Positions 36,332-45,299 of a DNA stretch of 64,000 bases are shown one piece after another (within the stretch, counting starts at the first letter, position 1; every line of letters starts with the position of its first letter). The translations under genes were made by a program, and so were the position numbers. The notes below the pieces were generated by a model. The model ran no database searches. It was given only the letters and a program-made list of their open reading frames with translations, and was not told the origin of the DNA. Origin of the DNA: Candidatus Obscuribacterales bacterium (GTDB taxonomy: Bacteria; Cyanobacteriota; Vampirovibrionia; Obscuribacterales; Obscuribacteraceae); the NCBI GenBank assembly GCA_021732085.1, contig JAKFVQ010000002.1:62001-126000 (forward strand). The letters run 5' to 3'.

Positions 36332-37234
36332 ATGTTCTGGGAAAAGATCGGTCAAATTTTCGTGCCGGATGGCACTTCTGAATGGATGGCATCTCACGCC
36401 ACACATCCAGTTGCAGAAAAGCAAGAGGGTCACGTTTACAAAATCTATTTCACTTGCCGGGACAAGCAAAATAGATCCACAGGGGCCTTTGTTTTAATAG
36501 ATATTAGAAAACCTCAAGAAATACTGGAAGTCAGCCAGACACCAGTAATTACGGCGGGAGAAGCTGGCTACTTCGACGATAGCGGCTGCCAGATCAGCTG
36601 CCTTGTAAGCACGGAAGCAGGAAGCTTTCTTTACTATCTCGGTTGGAACCTCGGAGTAACAGTGCCATTCCGAAACAGCATAGGCTTAGCGATTAGGGAG
36701 AAAGAAGGCTCTCCATTCAAGAAATACTCGCTGGCACCAATTGTTGATCGAGATTCTATCGACCCGCTTACAATGTCATATCCGTGGGTTCTCCACGAAA
36801 AGGGAATTTGGCGAATGTGGTACGGCTCTCATCTTTCATGGAAAAATGAACAGTTTGAAATGATTCACAATTTGCGTTATGCGGAGTCGACCGATGGTAT
36901 TCATTGGGCGAAGAGCAAAGAAGCGGTTCTCAGCCTCGATTTTGACGCGGGCGAATTTGCCATCTCCAGACCCTGTGTGATCCATCATGAAGGTCTTTAT
37001 CGCATGTGGTTTTCCTCTCGTTACCAGCACTACCAGATGGGTTACGCGGAATCGGCAGATGGATTCAATTGGCAAAGATCGAGCAGAGCAATTCTTGCAA
37101 ATTCGACTCAGGGATGGGATTCCGAAAGCGTGGAATATGCCTCTGTTTTCCGGCATGATGGAAAATTGTTCATGCTCTATAACGGCAATAACTATGGAAA
37201 AACTGGTTTCGGATTAGCAGTGCAATGCACGTAA
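36332..37234 (+). CDS. Glycosidase-like five-bladed beta-propeller protein
   Basis: The 300-residue protein has repeated propeller-strand signatures: MWYGSHLSW, RYAESTDGIHWAKSKEAVL, YRMWFSSRYQHYQMGYAESADGFNWQRSSRAIL and LFMLYNGNNYGKTGFGLAV. The A-E/S-S/A-DG-xxW pattern repeats twice, about 70 residues apart. This is the texture of the GH43/GH32/GH130 clan-like fold. No signal peptide is present, so it acts inside the cell, which is unusual for a polymer-degrading glycosidase; a sugar phosphorylase or a sugar-binding role is possible. It sits between glycan genes. No convincing ribosome site precedes the ATG. Confidence 0.75.
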   Translation: MFWEKIGQIFVPDGTSEWMASHATHPVAEKQEGHVYKIYFTCRDKQNRSTGAFVLIDIRKPQEILEVSQTPVITAGEAGYFDDSGCQISCLVSTEAGSFLYYLGWNLGVTVPFRNSIGLAIREKEGSPFKKYSLAPIVDRDSIDPLTMSYPWVLHEKGIWRMWYGSHLSWKNEQFEMIHNLRYAESTDGIHWAKSKEAVLSLDFDAGEFAISRPCVIHHEGLYRMWFSSRYQHYQMGYAESADGFNWQRSSRAILANSTQGWDSESVEYASVFRHDGKLFMLYNGNNYGKTGFGLAVQCT

Positions 37235-37265
37235 AACTTGCTAAAATCTAGAACCAATCAGCGAA

Positions 37266-37273
37266 TTAGCTAA
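37266..37273. promoter_or_regulatory. TTAGCTAA element upstream of the dioxygenase gene
   Basis: TTAGCTAA lies 36 bp before the start of the phytanoyl-CoA-dioxygenase-like gene, inside AATTAGCTAACA. The same 12 bases occur at 30106-30117 between the Rieske and GT-C genes, and the core lies in the 20-bp palindrome at 30002. Shared operator or chance. Confidence 0.3.
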
Positions 37274-37309
37274 CAAGCTGGAAAGTCACTGAGTCATGAG
37301 GAAGTAATC

Positions 37310-38161
37310 TTGAACGTTCAAACTAAAAATGAAGCTAATCTGACATACAGAGAATATCCGGGTTTCAGCCAAAATATCGCGGAATCCGAAGTCGATTACC
37401 ACGTTGAGAATCTCAAGATTTTGGGTTATTCCGTCATAAAGAACGCCTTCAGTCCAGAGAAAGCAAAGGAAATTGCCGATAAGCTTGAAAAGCTTTACGC
37501 TAAGCAAGATGCCGAGTTCGGAAAAGAGAGATTGAAAGAACTGAATGAATCCGAGGTTCACCGCGGACTTCTTGTAGAAGATGAAATTTTCTTACAAATG
37601 GTGTGCGAGCCACAGGTTTTGCAGGTTGTGCACAGACATGTCGGCAAAACATCAATCCTCAACTTGCAAAATGCTAGTTGCGCAAGCCCTGGAGCAAAGC
37701 ACTATCAGAGCGCCTGGCATAGAGATTTTGCGAAAGACTTTACAGTCTCAAAATGTATCGCGATGAATGCCTTTTGGTGCATCAGCGATTTCACCGCTGA
37801 AAACGGGGCAACCTGGATTTTGCCTTACAGCCATCGGCTAGAAGATTTTCCGAGCGAGCGTTTCATCATTGAAAATTCAAAGCAACTGACCGTCCCTGCC
37901 GGTTCAATCATTCTCTGGGATTCACTACTTCTACATAAAGCAGGCTTTAACCACACTGATGCAAGACGTTTCGGTGTCAATCATATGTACACCAGACCAT
38001 TCCTAAAGCAGCAAATCGACTTTCCTGAGTATCTCAAAGGCAAAATAGATGTGGAAAGCCAGCTCGGTCAGTTACTCGGCTTTTGGGCAATTCCACCAAA
38101 AAGCATCGCTGAGTTTAGAGTTAATCCGGATAAGAGAACATATAGGCGCGGTCAAGGCTAA
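37310..38161 (+). CDS. Phytanoyl-CoA dioxygenase (PhyH) family Fe(II)/2-oxoglutarate oxygenase
   Basis: The 283-residue protein has the iron-binding triad of the family: H137 and D139 in SAWHRDF and the distal H209 in LLLHKAGFN, followed about ten residues later by the Arg pair (DARRFG) that holds 2-oxoglutarate. FWCISDFTAENGATWILPYSH is the family's central strand region. Such enzymes hydroxylate or otherwise oxidise small molecules, including sugars and amino-acid side chains, in the cytoplasm. Translation starts at a TTG with GAGGA 7 nt upstream. It follows the beta-propeller gene by 75 bp. In a glycan cluster, oxidation of a sugar or its acyl substituent is plausible but unproven. Confidence 0.85.
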   Translation: MNVQTKNEANLTYREYPGFSQNIAESEVDYHVENLKILGYSVIKNAFSPEKAKEIADKLEKLYAKQDAEFGKERLKELNESEVHRGLLVEDEIFLQMVCEPQVLQVVHRHVGKTSILNLQNASCASPGAKHYQSAWHRDFAKDFTVSKCIAMNAFWCISDFTAENGATWILPYSHRLEDFPSERFIIENSKQLTVPAGSIILWDSLLLHKAGFNHTDARRFGVNHMYTRPFLKQQIDFPEYLKGKIDVESQLGQLLGFWAIPPKSIAEFRVNPDKRTYRRGQG

Positions 38162-38232
38162 ACCAGGATTTGCTTGTAGCCATTCTGAAAGAGCGCTTAT
38201 TTACGCAATCTGCCCGGGGAAAGATTCAAAGG

Positions 38233-38238
38233 TATAAT
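38233..38238 (+). promoter_or_regulatory. TATAAT -10 element before the polyprenyl-phosphate glycosyltransferase
   Basis: A perfect TATAAT lies 37 bp before the chosen ATG, in the gap after the dioxygenase gene. No good -35 is seen at the right distance (the bases there are CTGCCC), so it may need an activator or be fortuitous. Confidence 0.3.
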
Positions 38239-38275
38239 AGCTCGACATCCCAATCGGGAGTTGTGGACTGAAAAA

Positions 38276-39325
38276 ATGGACTTCGCACCGGAAACCACTA
38301 TCGATTTTTCTGTTGTTCCAACGCAGCTAGCCGCTGCCGTACAAACAACAGAAATGCGCGAGTCCGACCATGGACTCAAGAAGCAGGTCACACTCAGCGT
38401 GGTCGTCCCCTCATACAATAGTGCTGACTGCCTCCCTATCTTGTGCGCACGACTTCAGACCGCACTTGCTGAAATAACCGACGATTATGAAATCGTCATA
38501 ATCGATGACTGCAGCAAAGACAACTCTTGGGAAATTCTAAAAGAGCTTACAAAAACAACGAAAAATTTGACTGTTCACTTACTGAGCCGTAATTTTGGGC
38601 AGCAAGCAGCCATATCGGCTGGTCTTTCTGTTTGCAAAGGCAAGTGGGCAATCGTCATGGATTGTGATCTGCAAGATCCTCCCGAAGACATCGGACGGCT
38701 CTGGCACAAAGCAAACACTGAAGGCTACGACATAGTAATGGCTCGCCGAATCGGGCGAAAGCAATCGGCCTTTCGGCAGGTCGCGGCCCGCTGGTATTTC
38801 AAAATTCTTTCCTTGTTTTCCATGGCAAATGTCGAGGGAGATTGCGGCACATTTTCAATAATCTCTCGACCAGTAATTGATTCGTACCTGCGATTTGCAG
38901 ACATAAATCGCCACTACCTGATGATTTTGCAATGGTTAGGTTTCAAACGCGGATATATTGAATACAAGCATGCGGATCGTGAGGCCGGTGTCAGCGCGTA
39001 TTCACCGATCAAATTGCTTAAGCATGCATTGCAAGGACTTTTCTTCCAAACGACGGTTCTCTTGCAAATGATCGTAGCAATGGGAATATTAACATCAGTG
39101 ATTGGCGGCCTGATGGCGGTCAATGTTGTTTGGGCGTACGTCGTACATTCAGCTCTTCCTGGATGGACAAGTATTGTCGTAATCGAACTAATACTTGGCG
39201 GACTCATTCTTTTGAGCCTCGGCGTAATTGGGCTTTATATCGGCCAAATTTTCGATCAGGTAAAAGAACGTCCATTGTTCATCTTTTCAAAAACCGTATC
39301 TGCTGCCGATTTTGAGTCGCAGTAA
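38276..39325 (+). CDS. Polyprenyl-phosphate glycosyltransferase (GT2, DPM1/GtrB-like)
   Basis: The 349-residue product has a GT-A domain (LSVVVPSYNSADCLPIL at about 40, VIIDDCSKDNSWEIL at about 75, and the metal site DCDLQDPPED at 129-138) followed by two membrane helices at about 255-280 and 295-320. This is the architecture of GtrB/DPM-like enzymes, which move a sugar from a nucleotide donor to undecaprenyl phosphate on the inner face. The product is the donor for GT-C enzymes like those at 30218, 39388 and 41497. I chose the ATG at 38276; a TTG five codons upstream abuts the GGGAG and is unlikely. Confidence 0.88.
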   Translation: MDFAPETTIDFSVVPTQLAAAVQTTEMRESDHGLKKQVTLSVVVPSYNSADCLPILCARLQTALAEITDDYEIVIIDDCSKDNSWEILKELTKTTKNLTVHLLSRNFGQQAAISAGLSVCKGKWAIVMDCDLQDPPEDIGRLWHKANTEGYDIVMARRIGRKQSAFRQVAARWYFKILSLFSMANVEGDCGTFSIISRPVIDSYLRFADINRHYLMILQWLGFKRGYIEYKHADREAGVSAYSPIKLLKHALQGLFFQTTVLLQMIVAMGILTSVIGGLMAVNVVWAYVVHSALPGWTSIVVIELILGGLILLSLGVIGLYIGQIFDQVKERPLFIFSKTVSAADFESQ

Positions 39326-39387
39326 TAAGAAGATCCAATCAGCGAAAGATTACAGGTTCTCGAAGCTTTCGGCGGCGATAGAACGCT

Positions 39388-41403
39388 TCAGTTTGGATTA
39401 TTCCGGTTGGAAATTCCTTTTAAGGACTCAATTAGCAGCATAGCCCAGTACATGAGTGATGCAATAGTAACCATCAAAAAGAGCGGAGCAGCGGGCTCTG
39501 TATATCGAAATAAAACTGGTTGCATAAGCCCCACACAGAACCAATAAGCGACAATTTGCAGCAGCAACAAATCAATGATCACAAGCTGTTGTGAAAATTT
39601 CCTTCTGGCGAATTGGAAAATGGAGGTGAAAAATGTTGCCGCACAAACCAGCAGAGAAGCACAGTTAATATAGAGAAGGTTGCGGCTCATAAATAGATTA
39701 ATGTGCCCTGGGTCTCTCGTTTTAAAAGTGGCTTGCGAGTATCGCTGAATAAATTGCTGGTAGGTTTTTTCTGTGTGCTTAACGTAGGAATTGTTTGCTG
39801 AAAGATTGAAATGCAAATCTACGTGCCACTCCCCCATTGCCTTGAATAAAAGTAGATCACCAAAACGCACCTTATACAGGGAAAGTACATCAGTTGGTCT
39901 TGACCGAACGATATCTAAGGCCAAAGAGGTGTATATTGATCCCAACCTCTCATCCGGATCAATACTTAGAGCTTTTGCTTCCGGCGTGTGTTTCCACCGA
40001 TCAAACACGACAGGGAAGATTTCCCACGCCATGACATTGAATTTGCTTAAGTCCAATAGCAGGCGCTTTTGGAAATCTGCAATAGAGAATTCTTTCTGGA
40101 GGGGAGCAACGGCATCCACTATCATCGTCCGTAACAGTGGATAGGATGTTGGCATATCCCGATCCATGAACCAAGCGTAGGAGCCTAAAAGACAAACGCC
40201 AACTAATTTTTTATCGTCAGGTTTGCCCTTCCATAAACCGGTCAAAAAAGTATCGCTTGCCGATACCGCAACAGGTACAGCTAATAGCGCTAGAAGACAG
40301 GCAAAGAAACGCTTTCTGCTCTGCCTCCAAGAAGCACAAATAGACGCAAAGGGTAAAAGTCCAAGACAAATTCCAATAGGGCGCAGGGCAATGGAAAAAT
40401 AGAAGTTGGCAAGCATTGCAAAATGATTGAAGCGATTCTGATTTGCTAGAATCAGTTCCATAGAACTTATTGCTAAATAAATCATGCATACACCGAAAAG
40501 AGTATCCGGTCCGGCATAGAATGCCCATTGCATTGCACTGATTTTCACAAGAAGCAGCACACCAAGAAAACTCGCAGCTAGCACATTGTTGAATCGTTTC
40601 TCAAACCAGGCAGAAAGTGATATTACTGACGCTGCATACAGTAACCACTGTAAAATACCAAGCGGCCACAGCTCCCCAGCACATACAGCACGAACTAGCT
40701 TGCCTACTAAAACGAATCCAAAGGTACGGTGCATCGATTCGGCATTCTCCGGAAATAAATATCCTTCCGAATCCGGTGAAAAGAATAGGGCCTGGGGTGG
40801 AAACATCAGTTGAAGATTCCAGATCATGGCCAGAAGTACAATCAGCAAAAATGGCACGCAACAGTAAGTCTTCAGACAAGCGCAGTATGATTCATAGCTT
40901 TTCCAAGCAAGCTTGAGTTGCCTGCCAAAACACGATAACGCCGCATGCAAAAACAATAAGCCAGCAAGAACCTGCCACCACCAATGGAGCGCAATCGGAC
41001 GGGTGATTGAAACACGCGAGATGGCATCTACAGCAACACCAGCAGGCAACGAAAAGAAGATCCGCGAATTAAATTGATTAAAGCGCCCACCCCCCTTTGT
41101 CAAAATGTCGTCGAAAAATGCCGAACCATTTGTGAGCGCTTGACCATCAACAGAAATAGAAATTCCAGGAACAAAGAGTGTATCGCCGGCATAGAGCAAC
41201 CAGGGAAATCGAGGCTCGAGTACAGGAACACTCCAACCGAATTTCCCCACTGGCTCAGGAGCCGCTTTCACTCGCTGCTTAACGAGTCCGAACTGCATTA
41301 ACATTACTAAACAGAAAACTAGCGCAGAACACCAAAACAACAAGAGAGTTCTGGTAAACCACAGCTTCTTCTTTGCACTGAGCGACTCACCTGTGGACGT
41401 CAT
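39388..41403 (-). CDS. Multi-spanning membrane protein, GT-C-like, family uncertain
   Basis: This 671-residue protein starts with a membrane helix (residues about 18-38), then an extracytoplasmic domain of about 110 residues (with FVPGISISVDGQALTNGSAF). About ten further helices follow. The loop FFSPDSEGYLFPENAESMHRTFGF has the acidic residues often seen in the first catalytic loop of GT-C enzymes, and the C-terminal half has a soluble loop (residues about 440-560). I do not recognise a named family; a lipid-linked glycosyltransferase or a polymerase is the likeliest role. It is convergent with the polyprenyl-phosphate glycosyltransferase, with 62 bp between the two. Confidence 0.7.
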   Translation of the reverse strand: MTSTGESLSAKKKLWFTRTLLLFWCSALVFCLVMLMQFGLVKQRVKAAPEPVGKFGWSVPVLEPRFPWLLYAGDTLFVPGISISVDGQALTNGSAFFDDILTKGGGRFNQFNSRIFFSLPAGVAVDAISRVSITRPIALHWWWQVLAGLLFLHAALSCFGRQLKLAWKSYESYCACLKTYCCVPFLLIVLLAMIWNLQLMFPPQALFFSPDSEGYLFPENAESMHRTFGFVLVGKLVRAVCAGELWPLGILQWLLYAASVISLSAWFEKRFNNVLAASFLGVLLLVKISAMQWAFYAGPDTLFGVCMIYLAISSMELILANQNRFNHFAMLANFYFSIALRPIGICLGLLPFASICASWRQSRKRFFACLLALLAVPVAVSASDTFLTGLWKGKPDDKKLVGVCLLGSYAWFMDRDMPTSYPLLRTMIVDAVAPLQKEFSIADFQKRLLLDLSKFNVMAWEIFPVVFDRWKHTPEAKALSIDPDERLGSIYTSLALDIVRSRPTDVLSLYKVRFGDLLLFKAMGEWHVDLHFNLSANNSYVKHTEKTYQQFIQRYSQATFKTRDPGHINLFMSRNLLYINCASLLVCAATFFTSIFQFARRKFSQQLVIIDLLLLQIVAYWFCVGLMQPVLFRYTEPAAPLFLMVTIASLMYWAMLLIESLKGISNRNNPN

Positions 41404-41496
41404 TTTTTGCCATGCTTAACTGAGCCTTATTATATTCAAGAGAGCCGCTGACATTGTGACTCGGGCTTAATTCAAAAGAAGCGATCCCTTGATAAT

Positions 41497-43356
41497 ATGG
41501 CGTCAGGCAGAGTAGTTCCGGTTGCACAGCTTCAAAAGAAACTCAACATGCAAACGATATCTAAAGAAAACAAATTTGCAGCACTTACGCTTGACGCGGA
41601 ATCGCCGAAAGTACCGGAGGAAAAGCGCGATCTTCCCGGAATACTGTTAAGACTCCTGGACCACAGACACGGCTCAGTGGCAATATGTGCCTTCTTCGTT
41701 GCAGCACTTGCACTGTGGTTTGCACTAGATCAGTCGATTCCTGGGTATGATTCAACATTTCATGCCATATACAGTTCGTCTGTAAAGAGATTTCTTACTC
41801 ACTACAAGTCCTGGTCTTTCGAGAACTTCGTAGCTCTTCTTCAACAGCACTTTGGATATCCGGCAGGTAGCTGGTTCTTCAATGGATTTCTCAAAACCAT
41901 TTTTGGGGATTCAATCTGGGGCGATCATGCTTGCATGCTGGTACAGCTCGCCGTCCTCGGTCTTGGTTTTCAAAAGTTGTCATCTGCTATTTGGAACGAC
42001 AGAGCAAAGGCGAACGCAGGATTGATAATTCTTTTCTGCACACCGCTCGTTTGCGCAATGGCGCATTTACCGTTACTTGACCTATTGCATACAGCCGCAT
42101 TTGCCGGATTTTTCGCCGCTCTTCTAGGTTGGTACCAGAATAAGAATTGGAAATCAGCCACAATAGCGGGGTTATTATTTGGATTCTTCTGCGTAACAAA
42201 GCAAATTGCAGTTCTGTATTCTGTTCCAACCTTGGGCTTGTTATTTTTAGCAGAGCTATGGAAACGTAATTGGAGATCCGTCGGACAAATTGTTTACTTA
42301 GGATCAATGGGTCCACTATTTTTGCTTAGCTGGTTTCTTCCGAACTTCACTGCAATAAAGACATACTTGTCCTCTCGCGGCGCGATTGGAGCAACCGCCG
42401 ATGCAAAGATCGCCATGATTGTGCATAACTTTGCTTTGAGCAGCGGACAAATGGTTGAATCGTTTGGTCCTCTACTGTTGTGCTTGACTCCCTTCTTAGT
42501 CAGCAGTGTAGTGATGCGAAAAAATGCCATTGCCAACCGAATATTGCTTATTCCATCAATAGCCGCCGTCCTGGGCTGGGTTTTGCTCATGACCATATTC
42601 TACTACAATGCGCCAGAACCACGTTACTATGGGCCAGTCGTCGTAGTGTTCGCAGCACTTGTAGGAGCGCTTACCGTGGAGGCACTCAAAAGTGGAACTA
42701 GGTGGCGGCAAATGGTTGGTGTTTCTGCTTTAGCACTTTCAGTAGTTCAGATGTTAGCGTTGAATTTTAGCTGTGCACCAACAATTAAATATCCGAAGCC
42801 ATTAAAGAGCTGCCCCGTCTATGACATATTCGGAATAAAAGAAGGCTTTCTCAAAGCACACCTGGGCTGTGATCTAAACGGCAATGCATGGAAACAGAAG
42901 TGGATATTTGACACCATAGAAGGTGTCGAAAAGATTCGCTACGTGACACTCAACGTACTTCCAAGCACGTGGGAGTTCAACCAGGGCTCAATGTGTTATT
43001 TGAGCCATGTTCGCAAGAGCCACGTGCTGCCAATAACATGGCGCAAGTGCAACCCTGACATGAGCGACAACTTCACAGATACACCGCAAAGCGCTGCCAA
43101 TGTGGATTGGTTTCTGGTCAAGACGGGAGCACAAGGGGCCCATATCAGACCGGCTGAGAACCAAAAGAAATTTGACGCGGTAGTTAAACACGTTGAGGAA
43201 TCGGGCGAGTTCCAGCTGATGAAAGCGGCACCACTCCCAGATGGCACCGAGCTTCGACTCTACCGGAAGGACTACGTCAAGCAATGGCTAAGACAAGCGG
43301 CAGAACTGCGTGCAAAGAAGGCAGCTAATCTTAAAAGTGCGAAAACTAGGATATAA
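41497..43356 (+). CDS. GT39/PMT-like membrane glycosyltransferase
   Basis: The 619-residue protein has a cytoplasmic leader of about 60 residues and a first membrane helix near 65-85, followed by DQSIPGYDSTFHAIYSSSVKRFL, an acidic first loop as in GT39 enzymes. About ten helices end near residue 415. A soluble C-terminal domain with several Cys and a very basic tail (LRAKKAANLKSAKTRI) follows. The reaction would be transfer of a sugar from polyprenyl phosphate to a glycan, lipid or protein outside the membrane. The ATG at 41497 has no good ribosome site; the ATG at 41548 is an alternative. It is divergent from the membrane protein at 39388. Confidence 0.78.
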   Translation: MASGRVVPVAQLQKKLNMQTISKENKFAALTLDAESPKVPEEKRDLPGILLRLLDHRHGSVAICAFFVAALALWFALDQSIPGYDSTFHAIYSSSVKRFLTHYKSWSFENFVALLQQHFGYPAGSWFFNGFLKTIFGDSIWGDHACMLVQLAVLGLGFQKLSSAIWNDRAKANAGLIILFCTPLVCAMAHLPLLDLLHTAAFAGFFAALLGWYQNKNWKSATIAGLLFGFFCVTKQIAVLYSVPTLGLLFLAELWKRNWRSVGQIVYLGSMGPLFLLSWFLPNFTAIKTYLSSRGAIGATADAKIAMIVHNFALSSGQMVESFGPLLLCLTPFLVSSVVMRKNAIANRILLIPSIAAVLGWVLLMTIFYYNAPEPRYYGPVVVVFAALVGALTVEALKSGTRWRQMVGVSALALSVVQMLALNFSCAPTIKYPKPLKSCPVYDIFGIKEGFLKAHLGCDLNGNAWKQKWIFDTIEGVEKIRYVTLNVLPSTWEFNQGSMCYLSHVRKSHVLPITWRKCNPDMSDNFTDTPQSAANVDWFLVKTGAQGAHIRPAENQKKFDAVVKHVEESGEFQLMKAAPLPDGTELRLYRKDYVKQWLRQAAELRAKKAANLKSAKTRI

Positions 43357-43395
43357 GAATGCAGAATGCAGCCACCATGGGTTTGAATGTTTGCT

Positions 43396-45282
43396 CTATC
43401 TGCCGAACTTCTGCCACCAGCGTTGAAACATGAACAATGTCCAGAGCTGTTTTCGCCGATCGAACTTCTGGGATTGATGTTCCTCCACAAGAGTTCTTAT
43501 GACTTCCGCATTGAAGATCCCCTGTTTTTTGAGGAAGCTATCACAGAAGACTTCGTCAATCATCGGCTTGAATTCCTTTCGCATCCATTTAGATACTGGG
43601 ACACCAAAGCCCTTCTTGGCTCGTTTGAGGATATTTTGCGGAAGGCGGCCGCATAGAGCTTTCTTCAATAAATACTTTGTTGTGGTGCCACGGACTTTCA
43701 AATTCGTGGGAAGTCCCAGCGCAAATTCTGCAAGAGGATAAGCAAGAAATGGCAAGCGAAGCTCAAGCGAAGCAGCCATCGAAGATCGATCAGCTTTCAC
43801 CAACAAACCATCAGGAAGATATGTCAACATGTCGAGCTGCATTGCCTGAAAAACAACGTCGCGTTCTTGCTGAACCCCGCTGGAACTTACAATCGCCGGG
43901 AGCAGATCAGTTTCATTTGTCTTAAGAACGAACTCCTTCTTTAACAGCTCCTGTTGCTGTTGGATAGGAATAGATCCCATCCATCTCATATGCCTGTTCA
44001 CAGGTGTAAGATTGGCCGACTCTATGAAGCGCTTGGCTTTATAGTCCAGACTTAGGTAATCCATCGATACGGGCATGCTGCGTATGGCTGGTTCAAGAAT
44101 CTTTGTGCGAAGAGCGTCTGGAATGCTTGTCCAAATGTCCGCCAGCTTGTGTGCAAAATAGGTCGGATAGCCTCCAAATAACTCATCGCCGCCTTCGCCG
44201 GCTAACGCGACTTTTACCGATTTTTTTGTCATTTTGGAAAGGAAGTAAGTCGGCAGGATTGCAGCATCAGCAATCGGCTCGTCAATGAACTGCCATAACT
44301 CTTCAAGTGTATCGGCCGCTTGATCTGCTGTAAATATTCCAGACTGGTGATTAGTACCAAGAACCTTGGCCATTGTCTCAGCATGTACAGATTCGTCAAA
44401 GGCAGAATCAGAGAAACCAATGGAAAATGTATTGACGGTGCCTTCTGAAACCTCCGTTGCTAAAGCTGCGATTCCAGAGGAATCTATACCACCGGAGAGG
44501 AAGACTCCAACAGGAACGTCCGCCAGAAGCCTTAAGCGGACCGACTCTTTCAAAAGCTCAATTAGTCTATCAGCCATTTCTTGTTCGTTGTCCGGCACTT
44601 CCGCAGGCTTAGGCGACCAATACTTCTGAATATTGATCTGTCCTTCTCTTACCAACATAAAACAAGCAGGCATCAACTTTTTGATTCCAGAAAAAATTGT
44701 GTTTGGAGCTGGTACATACTCTAGCGACAGATATTGTTGCAAAGCTTCTATATTCAAATCCGATTTGGAATCAGGATGCGATAATATGCCCTTCAATTCG
44801 GAACCGAATATCAATTGGTTTGAGAAAACACCATAGTGCAGAGGCTTTTCTCCAAAGCGATCGCGAGCGATGAATAGGCGTTCTTTTTTCGTATCCCAGA
44901 TTGCAAAAGCAAACATGCCTTCCAAAAAATGGAGGCAATCCACTCCATACTCTTCGTAAAGATGAACGATGATCTCGGTATCGGTAGAAGTGCTTAGCTT
45001 GTGCCCTTTCTCTAGAACGGTCTTGCGTAAGGCTTGGTGATTATAAATCTCACCGTTAAAGACGATCCAGATCGATCGATCCTCATTCGGAATCGGCTGT
45101 TGCCCCGAATTGAGGTCAATTATTGAAAGCCTAGTCATTCCTAAAGCAGCCGGTCCCACAACAATCTGTCCAGACTCATCTGGACCACGGTGGTGAATGC
45201 TTTGGCACATTCTGGACAAGAAAGACTTATCGGAAGTCAAATCACTTCCATCAAGATTTAAATGGCCAACGATTCCGCACAT
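43396..45282 (-). CDS. asnB: Asparagine synthetase B-type glutamine amidotransferase
   Basis: The 628-residue protein begins MCGIVGHLNL with the nucleophilic Cys2 of class II glutaminases. It has RLSIIDLNSGQQP and FNGEIYNHQALR in the glutaminase half (1-210), and SGGIDSSG at 263-270 (the ATP pyrophosphatase loop) in the synthetase half, with GEGGDELFGGYPTYF further on. In housekeeping use it makes asparagine from aspartate. In O-antigen clusters close relatives such as WbpS amidate uronic acids. Its place in a glycan operon, in a window that also encodes a diacetamido-uronate pathway, makes a uronamide role plausible. It ends the operon with the glycosyltransferase and methyltransferases. Confidence 0.92.
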   Translation of the reverse strand: MCGIVGHLNLDGSDLTSDKSFLSRMCQSIHHRGPDESGQIVVGPAALGMTRLSIIDLNSGQQPIPNEDRSIWIVFNGEIYNHQALRKTVLEKGHKLSTSTDTEIIVHLYEEYGVDCLHFLEGMFAFAIWDTKKERLFIARDRFGEKPLHYGVFSNQLIFGSELKGILSHPDSKSDLNIEALQQYLSLEYVPAPNTIFSGIKKLMPACFMLVREGQINIQKYWSPKPAEVPDNEQEMADRLIELLKESVRLRLLADVPVGVFLSGGIDSSGIAALATEVSEGTVNTFSIGFSDSAFDESVHAETMAKVLGTNHQSGIFTADQAADTLEELWQFIDEPIADAAILPTYFLSKMTKKSVKVALAGEGGDELFGGYPTYFAHKLADIWTSIPDALRTKILEPAIRSMPVSMDYLSLDYKAKRFIESANLTPVNRHMRWMGSIPIQQQQELLKKEFVLKTNETDLLPAIVSSSGVQQERDVVFQAMQLDMLTYLPDGLLVKADRSSMAASLELRLPFLAYPLAEFALGLPTNLKVRGTTTKYLLKKALCGRLPQNILKRAKKGFGVPVSKWMRKEFKPMIDEVFCDSFLKKQGIFNAEVIRTLVEEHQSQKFDRRKQLWTLFMFQRWWQKFGR

Positions 45283-45299
45283 TATGATGCTGTTTCCAG

